A stretch of DNA of 64,000 bases from Serripes groenlandicus (GCA_031761405.1 JASEVX010000001.1:203254390-203318389), one strand, 5' to 3'. Shown: positions 1-11,489, numbered from the stretch's first letter. Numbers and translations: made by a program. Notes: a model not told the origin generated them from the sequence alone.

Positions 1-720
1 GGCTATAGTGAAAACTTAAAAAATCTTCTTCTCCAAAAGTGTCTGGCCGATTTTCAAATAATTTTGTAGAAATGTTCCTTGGATGACCCGCTATCAGATT
101 CCTTCAAGCCATGTTGATTGGTCAAAAAACATGGCTGCCAGGGGGGCGGGGCTATTTTGCCTTATATGGCTATAGTGAAAACTTAAAAAATCTTCTCCTC
201 CGAAAGTGTAAGGCCTATTTTCAAATAATTTTGTAGAAATGTTCCTTGGATGACCCTCTATCAGATTCCTTCAAGCCATGTTGATTGGTCGAAAAACATG
301 GCCACCAGTGGGGCGGGGCTATTTTGCCTATATGGCTATAGTGAAAACTTAAAAAATCTTCTTCTCCCAAACTGGTTAGCAGATTTTCAAATAATTTTGT
401 AGAAATGTTCCTTGGATGACCCTCTATCAGATTCCTTCAAGCCAAGTTGATTGATCGAAAAACATGGCCGCCAGGGGGGGGCGGGGCTATTTTGCCTTAT
501 ATGGCTATAGTGAAAACTTAAAAAACCTTCTCCGAAAGAGTCAGGCCGATTTTCAAATAATTTTGTAGAAATGTTCCTAGGGTGATCCTCTATCAGATTC
601 CTTTAAGCCAAGTTAATTGGTCAGAAACTATGGCCGCCAGGGGGCGGGGCTTATATAGCTAAAGTGAAAAAAAAAATAAAAAATCAGGTGAGCGATTCCA
701 GGGCCATCATGGCCCTCTTG
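1..720 (+). mobile_element. HINE family A, 3' part, with ~168-bp tandem core
   Basis: Four tandem units of about 168 bp start near 1, 169, 334 and 503, each beginning GGCTATAGTGAAAAC. They are followed by CAGGTGAGCGATT, a perfect hairpin (AGGGCC-ATCAT-GGCCCT) and CTTG at 717-720, then a T-run. This is the 3' end of a non-autonomous element whose 5' end lies left of the window. I infer a Helentron-like rolling-circle origin from the hairpin plus CTTG ending and the CAGGTGAGC subterminal repeat, which is inverted at the 5' end of sister copies. No coding capacity. Confidence 0.7.
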
Positions 721-868
721 TTTGCTTCAGCAGCTTGAAATTTAGTCAGAATGTTGAGCTGAATTATATCTAGGTCAAGTTCGAATACGGGTCATGCCGG
801 GGTCCAAAACTAGGTCACTAGGCCAAATTGAAGGGAAATCTTGTTTACACTGTAGAAGCTGTATTTTT
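721..868 (+). repeat. Tandem-core unit of a host HINE, left of a nested insertion
   Basis: A unit of the TTTGCTTCAGCAGCTTGAAA type (about 145 bp). It resumes at 2441 with the same opening words, so the element at 869-2440 sits in a T-run of this older tandem array. The element ending at 720 also abuts the same unit. Noncoding. Confidence 0.6.
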
Positions 869-2440
869 AGATCACCAGAGCCGAAGGCACAGGTGAGCTA
901 TTCCTATCACTTTTTGTCCGTCGTCCGGCGTCCGTCGTCCGTCCGGCGTTAACTTTTAGCTTTAAACATCATCTCCTCCCAAACTCAAAGGACAATTTCC
1001 GTGAAACATCACAGGACTGTTCCTCTGGTTGGCCTCTTTCAAAGTTGTTCAAAGATTTAAATTCCATTGAGAACTTTGGTTGCTGCGGCATCAGAAAGGT
1101 GGCAAAAGGTCCAAACTTTAAAAATCTTCTCCTCCGAATCTGCCTGTCAGATTCAAATATAATTTGGTAGAAATGTTCATTGGGTGACCCTCTATAAAAA
1201 TTGTTCAAGCCATACTGATTGGTTGAAAAACATGGCAGTTAGGCGGCATCAAAAAAGGGGCAAAATGACAAAATTTGAAAATTCCATTTTTATGCAAATG
1301 CTTGTCTGATTTAAAGAAAATATAATATGAATCTTACTGTAATGATCCTCTTTTTAATTTGTTTAAGCCGTTTTGATTGGTTACACAATCATAGCAACCA
1401 GGCGTCATCACAAAAGGGGTAAATTGAACTTTTAGCTACAAATGACAACCATCTCCTACCATTCCAATAGACCAATTACCACAAAACATCACAGGAATGT
1501 TCCTTTGGTGGTCTTCTTTCAAAATTGTTCAAATATTAAAATTCCAATGAGAACTTTGGTTGCTGCGGCATCAGAAAGGGGACAAAATGTCCAAACTTTA
1601 AAAATCTTCTCCTCCGAATCTGCCTGTCAGATTCAAATATAATTTGGTAGAAATGTTCCTTGGGTGACCCTCTATAAAAATTGTTCAAGCCATACTGATT
1701 GGTCGAAAAACATGGCAGTCAGGCGGCATCAGAAAAGGGGCAAAATGACAAAATTTGAAAATTCCATTTTTATGAAAGTGTTTGTCTGATTTTAAGAAAA
1801 TATAATACGAATCTTACTGTAATGATCCTCTTTTTAATTTGTTTAAGCCGTTTTGATTGGTTACACAATCATATCAACCAAGTGTCATCACAAAAAGGGT
1901 AAATTGAACTTTTAGCTACAAATGACAACCAACTCCTACCATTCCAATAGACCAATTTCCACAAAACATCACAAGAATGTTCCTTTGGTGGTCCTCTTTC
2001 AAAATTGTTCAAAGATTTAAATTCCACTGAGAACTTTGGTTGCTGCGGCATCAGAAAGTGAGAAAAATACCCAAATTTTAAAATCCTTTTCCTACATAAT
2101 CTACTTGTGCGATTGCAAGATAATTTGGTAGAAATTTTTCTTAAGTGACCCTCTAAATAAACTGTTGAAGCCATATTGATTTCGTTGAAAAACAGGGCAG
2201 CAAGGCGGCATCAGGAAAGGTGCAAAATGACAAAAACTTTATAATTCCAACTTATTAAAGTTCTTGTTAGATTTCAAGATATAAATGGCCTTTACTGATA
2301 AGCTGTTTCTTGAGAAGTGTCCACTCCTTTCAGTTTCATTTGCACTCCCTGATAAAAATTTCCAGATATTTGCAGTTAAATATTTGCTACTAATTTACTA
2401 TCAATTAGGTGATCGATTTAGGGCCATCTTGGCCCTCTTG
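869..2440 (+). mobile_element. Complete HINE family A copy with 480-bp tandem core
   Basis: Starts after TTTTT with AGATCACC..., followed by AGGTGAGCTATTC and a GTCCG-rich leader. It ends with GGTGATCGATTT, a hairpin AGGGCCA-TCT-TGGCCCT and CTTG at 2437-2440. GAACTTTGGTTGCTGCGGC recurs at 1071, 1551 and 2031, an exact 480-bp period. The 5' GGTGA-type motif is inverted near the 3' end, as in Helentron-associated elements. It interrupts an older tandem array on both sides. No intact gene; short reading frames here are repeat translations. Confidence 0.75.
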
Positions 2441-3168
2441 TTTGCTTCAGCAGCTTGAAATTTAGTCAATATGTTGAGCTGAATGATATCTACGTCAAGT
2501 TCGAATACGGGTCAAATTGAAGGATAATCTTGTTAACACTCTAGAGGCCACATTTTCAACTTGAGCATGTTGAAACTTTATCAGAATGTTTGTCTTGATG
2601 ATATGTAGGCCAAGTTTAAATATGGGTCATATTGGGTCAGAAACTAGGTCACTAGGCCAAATTGAGGGAAAATCTTGTTAACTCTGTAGAAGCCGCATGT
2701 TTTGCTAACAGCAGCTTGAATGTTTAGCTGAATGATATCTAGGCCAAGTTCGAATATGGGTCATGCTGGGTCAAAAACTAGGTCACTAGGCCAAACTGAA
2801 GGAAAATCTTGTTAACACTTTGGATGCCGCATTTTTTGCTTAAGCATCTTGAAATTTGGTCAGAATGTTTGTCTAAATGATAACTAGTTCAAGTATGAAT
2901 ATGGGTCATATGGGGGTCCGAAGCAAGGTCAATAAAGGAAAATATTGTTCAAACTCCGGAGGCCGCATTTTTACTTTGAGCAAGTTGAAAATTTGTCAGA
3001 ATGTTGTTTTGATGATATCTAGTCCATGTTTGAATATGGGTCATATCAGGAAAACTAATTTATAGATCACTAGGCCAAATGAAGGAAAATCTTTTTAACA
3101 CTGGAGGTTGCATTCAGAATAATTGTCTTGATGTGTTTTGCATAACAGTACATTGTATAATTAAGGTG
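2441..3168 (+). repeat. Host HINE tandem array, right portion
   Basis: About five diverged units of 140-150 bp containing AATATGGGTCAT, AACTAGGTCACTAGGCC and TCTTGTTAACACT. The array ends near ATTAAGGTGAGCG at 3160-3172, where the terminal hairpin is missing and a different array begins. The same unit type recurs at 14850-15225 and 30800-31700. Confidence 0.6.
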
Positions 3169-4226
3169 AGCGTTTTCAAAACCATTACAGATATTGCTTT
3201 GAAACTTACAACACTTATTCACCATCATAACATCCATCAACAGACAAAAGTACATAACTCTGTCCATGTTTCTGTAAGAATTATGGCCCTTTTTCCACTT
3301 AGAACTTTGGTTAAGTTTTTGTACCACCTTTTTTTTTGCAAAACCATTAGAGATATAGCTTATACACTTACAATACTTATGAACCATCATAAACTCAATC
3401 AACAGACAAGAGTACATAACTCTGTCAAGCTTTTTGTAAGAATTATGGTCCTTTTTCGACTAAGAATTTTGGTTAATTTTTTTGTACCAACTCCATTTTT
3501 TGTCAAAAGCATTACAGATATTGCTTTGAAACTTACAACACTTATTCACCATCATAACTTCTATCAACAGACAAGAGTACATTACTCTGTCAAGATTTTT
3601 GTAAGAATTATGGCCCTTACCTCCATCAACAGACAAGGGTACATAACTCTGTCAAGTTTTGTTCAAGAATTATGGCCCTTTTTGTGTTACCTGCATAGCA
3701 TGGTAGGCACTTAGGGATTACTTTCTTTTTTGTCCGCGGCATCTGTCTGTCCGCCGTCTGTCGTCACACTTTTTCGTCACGTTTTCAAATAACTTTTTTT
3801 CTACTCAAAGGATTGGATTGAAACTTTTGACAAATGTTCATATCAATCTTTGTGATGGGTTCACAAAAGGGGGATAATCCAAATATTTTTATATCAGAGT
3901 TATTGCCCCTTTTCTGTCAAAAAATAAAAATTTCTGACAACGCGCCGGCAGGTGACACACTTGCTCCGGGGAGCACTCCATTCTAGTTTGATATATATTT
4001 TTGGTTAAGTCATTCTTACCAAATCAAATTTTTTCAAAACAATTAGAGATATAGCTTAAACACTAACAAAAATCTTTTTACCATCATTGCCTCCACCAAC
4101 AGCCAAGAGTGCATAATTCAGTTAAGGTTTTTGTAAGAATTATGAATCTTTTGACTATCACCCAAAAAAGTTTTGTTTTATTGGAAAGAACAAAAAAGTC
4201 GAGCATGCTGTCCTCCGACAGCTCTT
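3169..4226 (+). mobile_element. HINE family E array with nested family F copy
   Basis: Units of about 163 bp (ATTACAGATATTGCTTTGAA near 3183, 3347 and 3511) contain AAGAATTATGGCCCTTTT. From roughly 3700 to 3986 a second element interrupts: GTCCG-rich leader, hairpin GCTCC-GG-GGAGC and CTAG at 3983-3986. The outer array then resumes and ends with a hairpin of GAGCATGCTGTC type and CTTG near 4223-4226. Long open frames here are repeat artefacts. Confidence 0.55.
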
Positions 4227-4406
4227 GTTTTAATAAGATATTCTGGTTAAAGTTTTGCGTGCAACTAAATTAAGAGTCCATATCTCTGTATTGACTTGAT
4301 GCATTGCATTGAAACTTTCTACAACCCTACCCATTTATCACACCTGTGTAGATTATCAAGTTAGATAACTCTATCCTGCATTTTATGCAAGTTATGGCCC
4401 TTTTTT

Positions 4407-5614
4407 ATGCCCCCGGAATCTCTGATTCGGTGGGCATCTAGTTTTTGGCCTGTCTGCATCAGTGCATGTCTGTCTGCATGTCTGTCTGTCTGTCTGCATG
4501 TCTGTCTGTCTGCACAAAAAAACCTTTAACCTTGAGCACTACTTTTGAACCATAACAGGTACTGTACCGGCTACCATATTTCACATGTGTATTCCTTGTG
4601 ACATGACCTTTCTGTCAGTACCAAAATTTTTGACCTTGCGACCTTGACCTTTGACCTAGATGTTGCCATTCTCGAAAAAAACTTTAACCTTGGCCATTAC
4701 TTTTGAACCATAACAGGTACGGCTACCATATTTCAAATGTGTATTCCTTGTGACATGACCTTTCTGTCAGTACCAACATTTTTGACCTGGCGACCTTGAC
4801 CTTTGACCTAGATGTTGCCATTCTCGAAAAAAACTTTAACCTTGGCCATTACTTTTGAACCATAACAGGTACAGCTACCATATTTCACATGTGTATTCCT
4901 TGTGACATGATCTTTCTGTCAGTACCAACATTTTTGACCTTGCGACCTTGACCTTTGACCTAGATGTTGCCATTCTCAAAAAAACCTTTAACCTTCACCA
5001 CTGCTTTTGAACCATAACAGGTAAGGCTACCATATTTCACATGTGTATACCTTGTGACATGACCTTTCTGTCAGTACCAAAAATGTTCACCTTGCGACCT
5101 TGACCTTTGACCTAGATGTTGCCATTCTCGAAAAAAACTTTAACCTTGACGACTACTTTTGAACCATAACAGGTACGGCTACCATATTTGACATGTGTAT
5201 ACCTTGTGACATGACCTTTCTGTCAGTACCAAAATTTTCACCTTGCGACCTTGACCTTTGACCTAGATGTTGCCATTCTCGAAAAAAAACTTTAACCTTG
5301 AGTACTACTTTTGAACCATAACAGGTACGGCTACCATATTTCACATGTGTATATCTTGTGACATGACCTTTCTGTCAGTACCAACAATTTTTACCTTGCG
5401 GCCTTGACCTTTGACCTAGATGTTGCCATTCTCGAAAAAAAAAAATAACCTTGAACACTTCTTTTGAACCATAACGGGTACGGCTACCATATTTCACATG
5501 TGTATTCCTTGTGACATGACCTTTCTGTCAGTACCAACATTTTTGACCTGGCGACCTTGACCTTTGACCTAGATGTTGCCATTAGGGGCATCAGTGTTTC
5601 ACAAACACATCTTG
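4407..5614 (+). mobile_element. HINE family B, copy 1, ~147-bp tandem core
   Basis: Begins after T6 with ATGCCCCCGGAATC and ends GGGGCATCA, hairpin GTGTTT-CAC-AAACAC, AT, CTTG at 5611-5614. ATGCCCC/GGGGCAT form the subterminal inverted repeat. The core is seven or so units of about 147 bp (ACCATAACAGGTACGGCTAC ... GACCTAGATGTTGCC). The interrupted site GCCCTTTTTT|TTTAACTTAG has an empty paralogue at 5779-5800, showing insertion into a T-run without a conventional target duplication. Confidence 0.75.
4442..4512. repeat. TGTC/TCTG microsatellite-like tract
   Basis: Imperfect TGTCTGTC repeats with interspersed TGCA, in the leader of the family B element. The same position in other HINEs holds GTCCG or GTCTG runs. 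Confidence 0.7.
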
Positions 5615-6056
5615 TTTAACTTAGAAATTCTTGTTAAAGTTTTATGTGCAACTAAATTAAGAGTCCATATCTCTGTATTGACTTGATGCATTGCATTGAA
5701 ACTTTCTACAACCCTACCCATTTATCACACCTGTGTAGATTATCAAGTTAGATAACTCTATCCTGCATTTTATGCAAGTTATGGCCCTTTTTTTAACTTA
5801 GAAATTCTTGTTAAAGTTTTATGTGCAACTACATTAAGAGACCATCTCTTAGTAACTACTTGATGCATTGCATTGAAACTTTATATAACCCTTTCCAACC
5901 ATCACACCTTTGCAATTTATGGCCCTCTTTTTAACTAGAAATGTGGTTAAAGTTGTGCATGCAAGAGTCGATATCCTAGTATTAACTTGATACATTGCTT
6001 TGAAACTTCATACAACCCTTCCCAACTATCACACCTATGTTGATTTTCAAGTTTAA

Positions 6057-6278
6057 CCCTTTCCCTCATATAGACGCTTTCTGACGCCTCTGCAGCAGAC
6101 GGCTTTTTGAAAACACAGTGACAAAAGAAGAAATTGCACAAAACGTGCAATTTCTCGTTTTGACACAATGTTTTCCACTGTTAGTCATAGGTTATTCATT
6201 CAATTATAGAGATTTTCTATTTTTTGACAAAATATGTTCAAAGTTGTCTGCTGCAGAATTGTCGTATGAGGGAAAGGG
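6057..6278. mobile_element. MITE with TTAA target duplications (piggyBac-like), 222 bp
   Basis: Terminal inverted repeats CCCTTTCCCTCATA and TATGAGGGAAAGGG are flanked by TTAA at 6053-6056 and 6279-6282. Inner arms CTGCAGCAGACGG and GTCTGCTGCAG extend the symmetry, and an internal hairpin AAATTGCAC/GTGCAATTT lies near the middle. TTAA duplication plus CCC-starting termini are hallmarks of piggyBac-type elements; no transposase is encoded. It lies in the family E array. Confidence 0.8.
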
Positions 6279-7279
6279 TTAAAAACTCTATCCTTCATGT
6301 TATGCAAGTTATGGCCCTTTTTGGACTTATAAATTCTGGTTAAAGTTTTGCATGCAACTACATTAAGAGACTATATCTTAGAAACTAAATGATGCATTGC
6401 ATTGACATTTTATACAGCCCTTCATAACCACCACACCTCTGTAAAAAATCAAGTACAATAACTCTATTTAGCATTTTATGCAAGTTATGGCCCTTTTTGG
6501 AATTAAAAATACTGGTTTAAGATTTGTAACTACATTTAGTGTGTAATCTCAGTAACAACTTGAAGCATTGTAATGCAACTTTATACAACCTTTTCCATTT
6601 CACAACTATATACACACAACCAATTAAGAATATATCCTGCATATTGTGCAAATTGTTGCCCTTTTTATGCCCCCCCCCCCCCGGCGGAATCTCCGATTCG
6701 GGGGGCATATAGTTTTTGGCCTGTCTGTCTGCCTGCACAAAAAAAAACTTTAACCTTGACCACTACTTTTGAACCAATACAGGTACGGCTACCATATTTC
6801 ACATGGGTATTCCTTGTGACATGACCTTTCTGTCAGTACCAAAATGTTTGACCTTGCGACCTTTACCTTTGACCTAGATGTAGTTTTTGGCCTGTCTGCA
6901 CGAAAAAAACTTTAACCTTGACCACTACTTTTGAACCATAACAGGTACGGCTACCATATTTCACATGTGTATTCCTTGTGACATTACCTTTCTGTCATTA
7001 CCAAAATGTTTGACCTTGCGACCTTGACCTTTGACCTAGATGTTGCCATTCTCGAAAAAAAACTTTAACCTTGGCCATTACTTTTGAACCATAACAGGTA
7101 CGGCTACCATATTTCACATGTGTATTCCTTGTGACATGACCTTTCTGTCAGTACCAACATTTTTGACCTTGCGACCTTGACCTTTGACCTAGATGTAGTT
7201 TTTGGCCTGTCTGCACGAACAAAACTTTAACCTTGACCACTACTTTTGAACCATAACAGGTACGGCTACCATATTTCAC

Positions 7280-8488
7280 TAGAGGTGTAACGATAGGTCG
7301 ACTTATCGATGTATTGTGATAGCTTTGCTCTCGATAGCAACAAGTCAATAGAATATTTTCAAGTCGATAACTATCGCAATAGTTTGTTCAACTATCGATT
7401 GTTAACGATAGTTTTCATATAAATAAAACAAATCTGAACAATTTTCGGCAAATTGTCATCCGATCCATTTTTTAGTTTAAACGCTTGCATGTATATAAAA
7501 AGCGTCTTTGTGATCATGGATAGGTCTAAGTTCCGGAAAATTTTAAAGGCTGGTGCTAGCTATATAAAATCACAATTAAATGTAATGTCAATTGAAAGAA
7601 GAAGTCTCAAATCGTTGTTATTTCAAATTATATCACGTTTGACACCAACAATATACTTTTAAGGTAGGCGACGATTTTATTTACTCGCGAGCACATTTAC
7701 TATAAAAATACGACAGGTCCGTATTTTAGACATGTCCTTCAAATGCACTGGAGGGGGGTATCAGAAATGACCTAATTCTATCAATACCTCTGCATAGTGA
7801 TTATGACAACAACAATGGCCGAATGCAGCGCTAATTTTGAAATAGTGGAAAATAAAAAGGCCAAACCCACGGTATGACAGCACTTTGGCTTCGTCAAAGA
7901 GAAGGACGAAGTGTCAAAAAACAGAATAGCCTGCAGACACTGTAAAATTATTTTAAAGTATAGCGGAAACACTTACAACTTAAATGATCATATGACAAGG
8001 AAGCACCCGTCTATATCAACTAAACCGGGTTCTTCAACAGCTTCAAAATCATACGAATACACAACTAAATCCACAGATATAAAGACATTCTTTACAAAGG
8101 TACATTGCAGCTCATTCTCAAAGGGCGAAAGACATAAGAAACTCAATTTTACAGTTCATTGTTAAAGACTTTCAAGTTTCCAGCCTTTCCTGTTAGCTTT
8201 TTCCTGTGCTAGTTTTAACAGTTAACTTTAAATTTCATTTCATTTTATTACCTGCAAACAGCAGGTTTGTTTTCAGCATATTATTATTATCATATTTGAA
8301 ATGCTTTATTTCTAGTATTTCTTTTTTCTCCCCTGTGCCAAGTTTAAAAAAATATATCTTTTAAAGGTTAAAAAACCTATTGTGATAGTATCGCAATAGT
8401 TTCTAGACTATTGCAATACTATCGCAATATGAATTTTACTATCGCAATACTATCGTGATAGCTCTTTTGACCTCAATAGTCACCTCTA
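7280..8488 (+). mobile_element. hAT element remnant with perfect 8-bp target duplication
   Basis: TATTTCAC at 7272-7279 is duplicated at 8489-8496, and the host sequence reads continuously across one copy. Termini are TAGAGGTGTAACGATAG and, in reverse complement, TAGAGGTGACTATTG: short imperfect terminal inverted repeats of the TAGNGGTG hAT type. Subterminal regions are rich in ACTATCGCAATAG-type palindromic words. It carries only a BED-finger coding remnant, so it is non-autonomous. Confidence 0.9.
7815..8165 (+). pseudogene. BED-type zinc finger N-terminus of a hAT transposase, broken
   Basis: BED fingers are DNA-binding domains at the N-terminus of hAT transposases and of host genes derived from them. 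Reading from ATG 7815, the frame reaches a TGA at 7874-7876, where BED domains usually have tryptophan before HFGF. It then continues VKEKDEVSKNRIACRHC...YNLNDHMTRKHPS, giving the C-x2-C...H-x4-H zinc site. The frame runs on through Ser/Thr-rich sequence with STDIKTFF and ends at 8165. The large RNase H-like transposase domain is absent. The TGG-to-TGA change and truncation make a functional transposase very unlikely. Confidence 0.75.
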
Positions 8489-9445
8489 TATTTCACATGT
8501 GTATTCCTTGTGACATTACCTTTCTGTCAGTACCAAAATGTTTGACCTTGCGACCTTGACCTTTGACCTAGATGTTGCCATTCTCGAAAAAAAACTTTAA
8601 CCTTGGCCATTTCTTTTGAACCATAACAGGTACGGCTACCATATTTCACATGTGTATTCCTTGTGACATGACCTTTCTGTCAGTACCAACATTTTTGACC
8701 TTGCGACCTTGACCACCTTTGACCTAGATGTTGCCATTCTCGAAAAAAACTTTATCCTTGGCCATTACTTTTGAACCATAACAGGTACGGCTACCATAGT
8801 TCACCTGTGTATTCCTTGTGACATGACCTTTCTGTCAGTACCAACATTTTTGACCTTGCGACCTTGACCTTTGACCTAGATGTTGCCATTCTCGAAAAAT
8901 ACTTTAACTTTGGCCATTACTTTTGAACCATAACAGATACGGCTACCATATTTCACATGTGTATTTCTTGTGACATGACCTTTCTGTCAGTACCAACATT
9001 TTTGACCTTGCGACCTTGACCTTTGACCTAGATGTTGCCATTCTCGAAAAAAACTTTAACCTTGACCACTTCTTTTGAACCATAACAGGTACGGCTACCA
9101 TATTTCACATGTGTATTCCTTGTGACATGACCTTTCTGTCAGTACCAACATTTTTGACCTGGCGACCTTGACCTTTGACCTAGATGTTGCCATTGGGGGG
9201 CATCAGTGTTTCACAAACACATCTTGTTTTACTTAGAAATTATGGTTAACTTAAAGGTTTGCATGCAACTACATTAAGAGTCCATATCGTAGTAACTACT
9301 TGATGCATTCCATTGAAACATTATACAACCCTTCCCAACTTTAAGAAATTGTGGTTAATGTTTTGCATGCAACTTCATTAGAGTCCATCTCAGTAAATTA
9401 AATAAGCGGTGAAATATTCGAGCACGCTGTTCTCCAATAGCTCTT

Positions 9446-9813
9446 GTTTATGGTCACAGTGAGTGTTTTTTCTAATGTAACATACAGTCACTGTTTATAC
9501 ACGAAATGTGTGTAATTAATTCAGCCGGGCTACCAGACACTGGAATTAACAGTAGCCCGGTGGGCATTCATTAACAAATGACAGTAGCCCGAGCAATTAT
9601 TCAGGTAGCCCGCCAGATCTGGGCAATGAACTTGTCGGACACTGAGTCATTCACACCTACCAGAGACATATAAACACATATGTCTCAGCACCTACTAACA
9701 GTAACAGTTAAAGTACTAAAATTAAAAGCCGAAACCTTGGTAATTAAGTTCAATGGTCGTTACATCCTTACTTCATTCATAATCATAATAAAATTTAATG
9801 TTTTAGGAGTTAA
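9446..9813. other. Short stretch without identifiable genes
   Basis: AT-rich sequence after the family E terminus. A short word GTAGCCCG recurs four times between 9550 and 9620 with its inverse CGGGCTAC. No convincing reading frame or RNA gene. Confidence 0.5.
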
Positions 9814-9991
9814 CCCTTTCCCTCATATAGACGCTTTCTGACGCCTCTGCAGCAGACGGCTATTTGAAAGCAATGTCACAATGATTTCCATTTTTAGTCA
9901 TAGGTTATCCATTTAATTATTGAGATTTTCCATTATTTGACAAAATATGTTCAAAGTCGTCTGCTGCAGAATTGTCGTATGAGGGAAAGGG
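9814..9991. mobile_element. TTAA-flanked MITE, second copy, 178 bp
   Basis: Same termini as 6057-6278 (CCCTTTCCCTCATA / TATGAGGGAAAGGG) with TTAA at 9810-9813 and 9992-9995. It lacks about 45 bp present in the first copy, including the AAATTGCAC hairpin, so it is an internal-deletion derivative. Confidence 0.8.
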
Positions 9992-10133
9992 TTAAGATTC
10001 ACATTTGTATTTTTAGACTCACCTGATCTCAAGGTGATCTCAAGGTAATCTATTCTGATCACTCACTGTTCGTCTTCCGTCCGTTAACTTTTAGCTTTAA
10101 ACATCATCTCCTCCTTGCTGCAGCATTAGAAAG

Positions 10134-10642
10134 TAGGGGTGACCATTGAGCCCAAAAATCACTATTGCGATAGTATTGATCAAAGTACCATTGCAATAGT
10201 TAAACTATTGCACAACTAATAGTGTGATGCATTGCAATACTATTGCTTTTATTGAACTTTAAAAAAATAACTATTCTGAAGTCTAATTACAAGGAATAAA
10301 AGTATCAAAAAGAGCATTTTATTGTTTATCTTTTATTTAAAAACTTAAAAAGAAACCCTTTGCTCACAAAAAGAACTTAATTTTCCAGCTTACACATAAA
10401 TAAGAACATTTATCACTTTTCAGGCAACAAAATTTGTTCACAGACAAGTAACATGGTCTTTTCTCTAAGAAATAAAAGCATATCTGCATATTTAGATTCA
10501 ATGTACTACATGAACCAATACTATCGATAGTTCCAACCCCTATTGCGATAGTTATTGATCTTCAGTTTTACAATCGATGCATTACTATTGCCCTTGTCAC
10601 TATTGCAATATATCGATAGTTTGAACTATCGCTACAGCCCTA
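10134..10642. mobile_element. hAT MITE, 509 bp, 8-bp target duplication
   Basis: TTAGAAAG at 10126-10133 is repeated at 10643-10650. Termini TAGGGGTGACC and, in reverse complement, TAGGGCTGTAGCG match the hAT pattern. Subterminal ACTATTGCGATAG-like words resemble those of the BED-finger hAT at 7280-8488, suggesting it was moved by a related transposase. No coding sequence. Confidence 0.85.
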
Positions 10643-10900
10643 TTAGAAAGTGGACAAAATGTCCAAACTTTAAAATTCTTATCCTCTGATTCTGTTTGTC
10701 AGATTCCATTATTACACTTTAATATTATTTGAAAGTGCTTTTCTGAGTTCAAGATAATGTTGTAGAAATTTTCTTTCATTGATCCACTACATACTTTGTG
10801 AAGACATAGCAACCAAGCCGCATCAGAAGAGGGTTAAAATTAACTTCTTGCTTCCTATGACATCTCCTTCTAATTCACTAGACCAATTTCAACAAAACTA

Positions 10901-11116
10901 TATCCCAGCCGGGTCATACCAGAGACCTTAAAAGTGGTAGTAGTGGCTGTCCTTCTAGGCACTCAGGTTTGCGGGTTTAGCATCACAACTGACTGACTGG
11001 AGTCAGGATAAATGGACCAGTATTTGTATTACTGGTAATTTACCCAGGAAACACTGTGATATAACTGAAATATTGTTGAAAACGGCGTAATACACTAATC
11101 AATCAATTAATCAATC
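10901..11116 (+). mobile_element. SINE, head-truncated, with 7-bp target duplication
   Basis: AAAACTA at 10894-10900 recurs at 11117-11123. The body holds the end of a tRNA-like head (CCGGGTCATACCA), then a conserved core AACACTGTGATATAACTGAAA and CGGCGTAATACA, and a tail of AATC repeats. The same core occurs at 44563-44829 and 54960-55213. I infer a bivalve SINE with a Meta-type core; the family name is not certain. Confidence 0.75.
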
Positions 11117-11489
11117 AAAACTACATAGGGAACCTTTGGTGGTCCTCTTTTAAAATCGTTCAAAGATTAAAATTCTATGGAGAACTTTGGTAGCTGCGGC
11201 ATCAGAAACTGGGAAAGATACCTAAATTCTTCACCTGATTCTGCTTGTCAGATTCCATTATTATTTTGTAGAAATGATCCTTAGGTGACTCTCTACAAAA
11301 AAATAATCAAGCCTTTTGATTGGTCGAAAAACATGGCAATTAGGCCACATCAGAAAAGCGGCAAAAAGACAAAACTTTATTAATCCTTATGAAAGTGCTT
11401 GTCTGATTTCAAGATAATTATGTAGAAATGTTCTTTCATTGATCCACTACATACTTTGTCAAGCCATATTGATGGGTAAGATCATAGAC

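Larger units (their letters stand above)
6667..9226 (+). mobile_element. HINE family B, copy 2, split by a hAT element
   Basis: Begins ATGCCCCCCC after a T-run and ends GGGGGGCATCA, hairpin GTGTTT-CAC-AAACAC, CTTG at 9223-9226. The core repeats are the same ~147-bp unit as in copy 1. A 1,209-bp hAT element (7280-8488) interrupts a unit at TATTTCAC, so the family B element is about 1.35 kb without it. A poly-C run at 6669-6682 sits just inside the 5' end. Confidence 0.75.
4227..9445 (+). mobile_element. HINE family E array (~175-bp units) hosting four insertions
   Basis: Units with GCATGCAACTACATTAAGAG, TTGATGCATTGCATTGAAAC and GCAAGTTATGGCCC occur at 4227-4406, 5615-6056, 6283-6666 and 9227-9417. 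The element closes with hairpin GAGCACGCTGTT...AATAGCTC and CTTG at 9442-9445. The gaps are filled by two family B elements, a TTAA-flanked MITE and, inside the second family B element, a hAT element. Noncoding. Confidence 0.6.

Noticed and set aside
3079..3714. 211-codon frame on the + strand
   Set aside because: Translation of ~163-bp tandem HINE units; the protein repeats with the DNA period and resembles nothing known.
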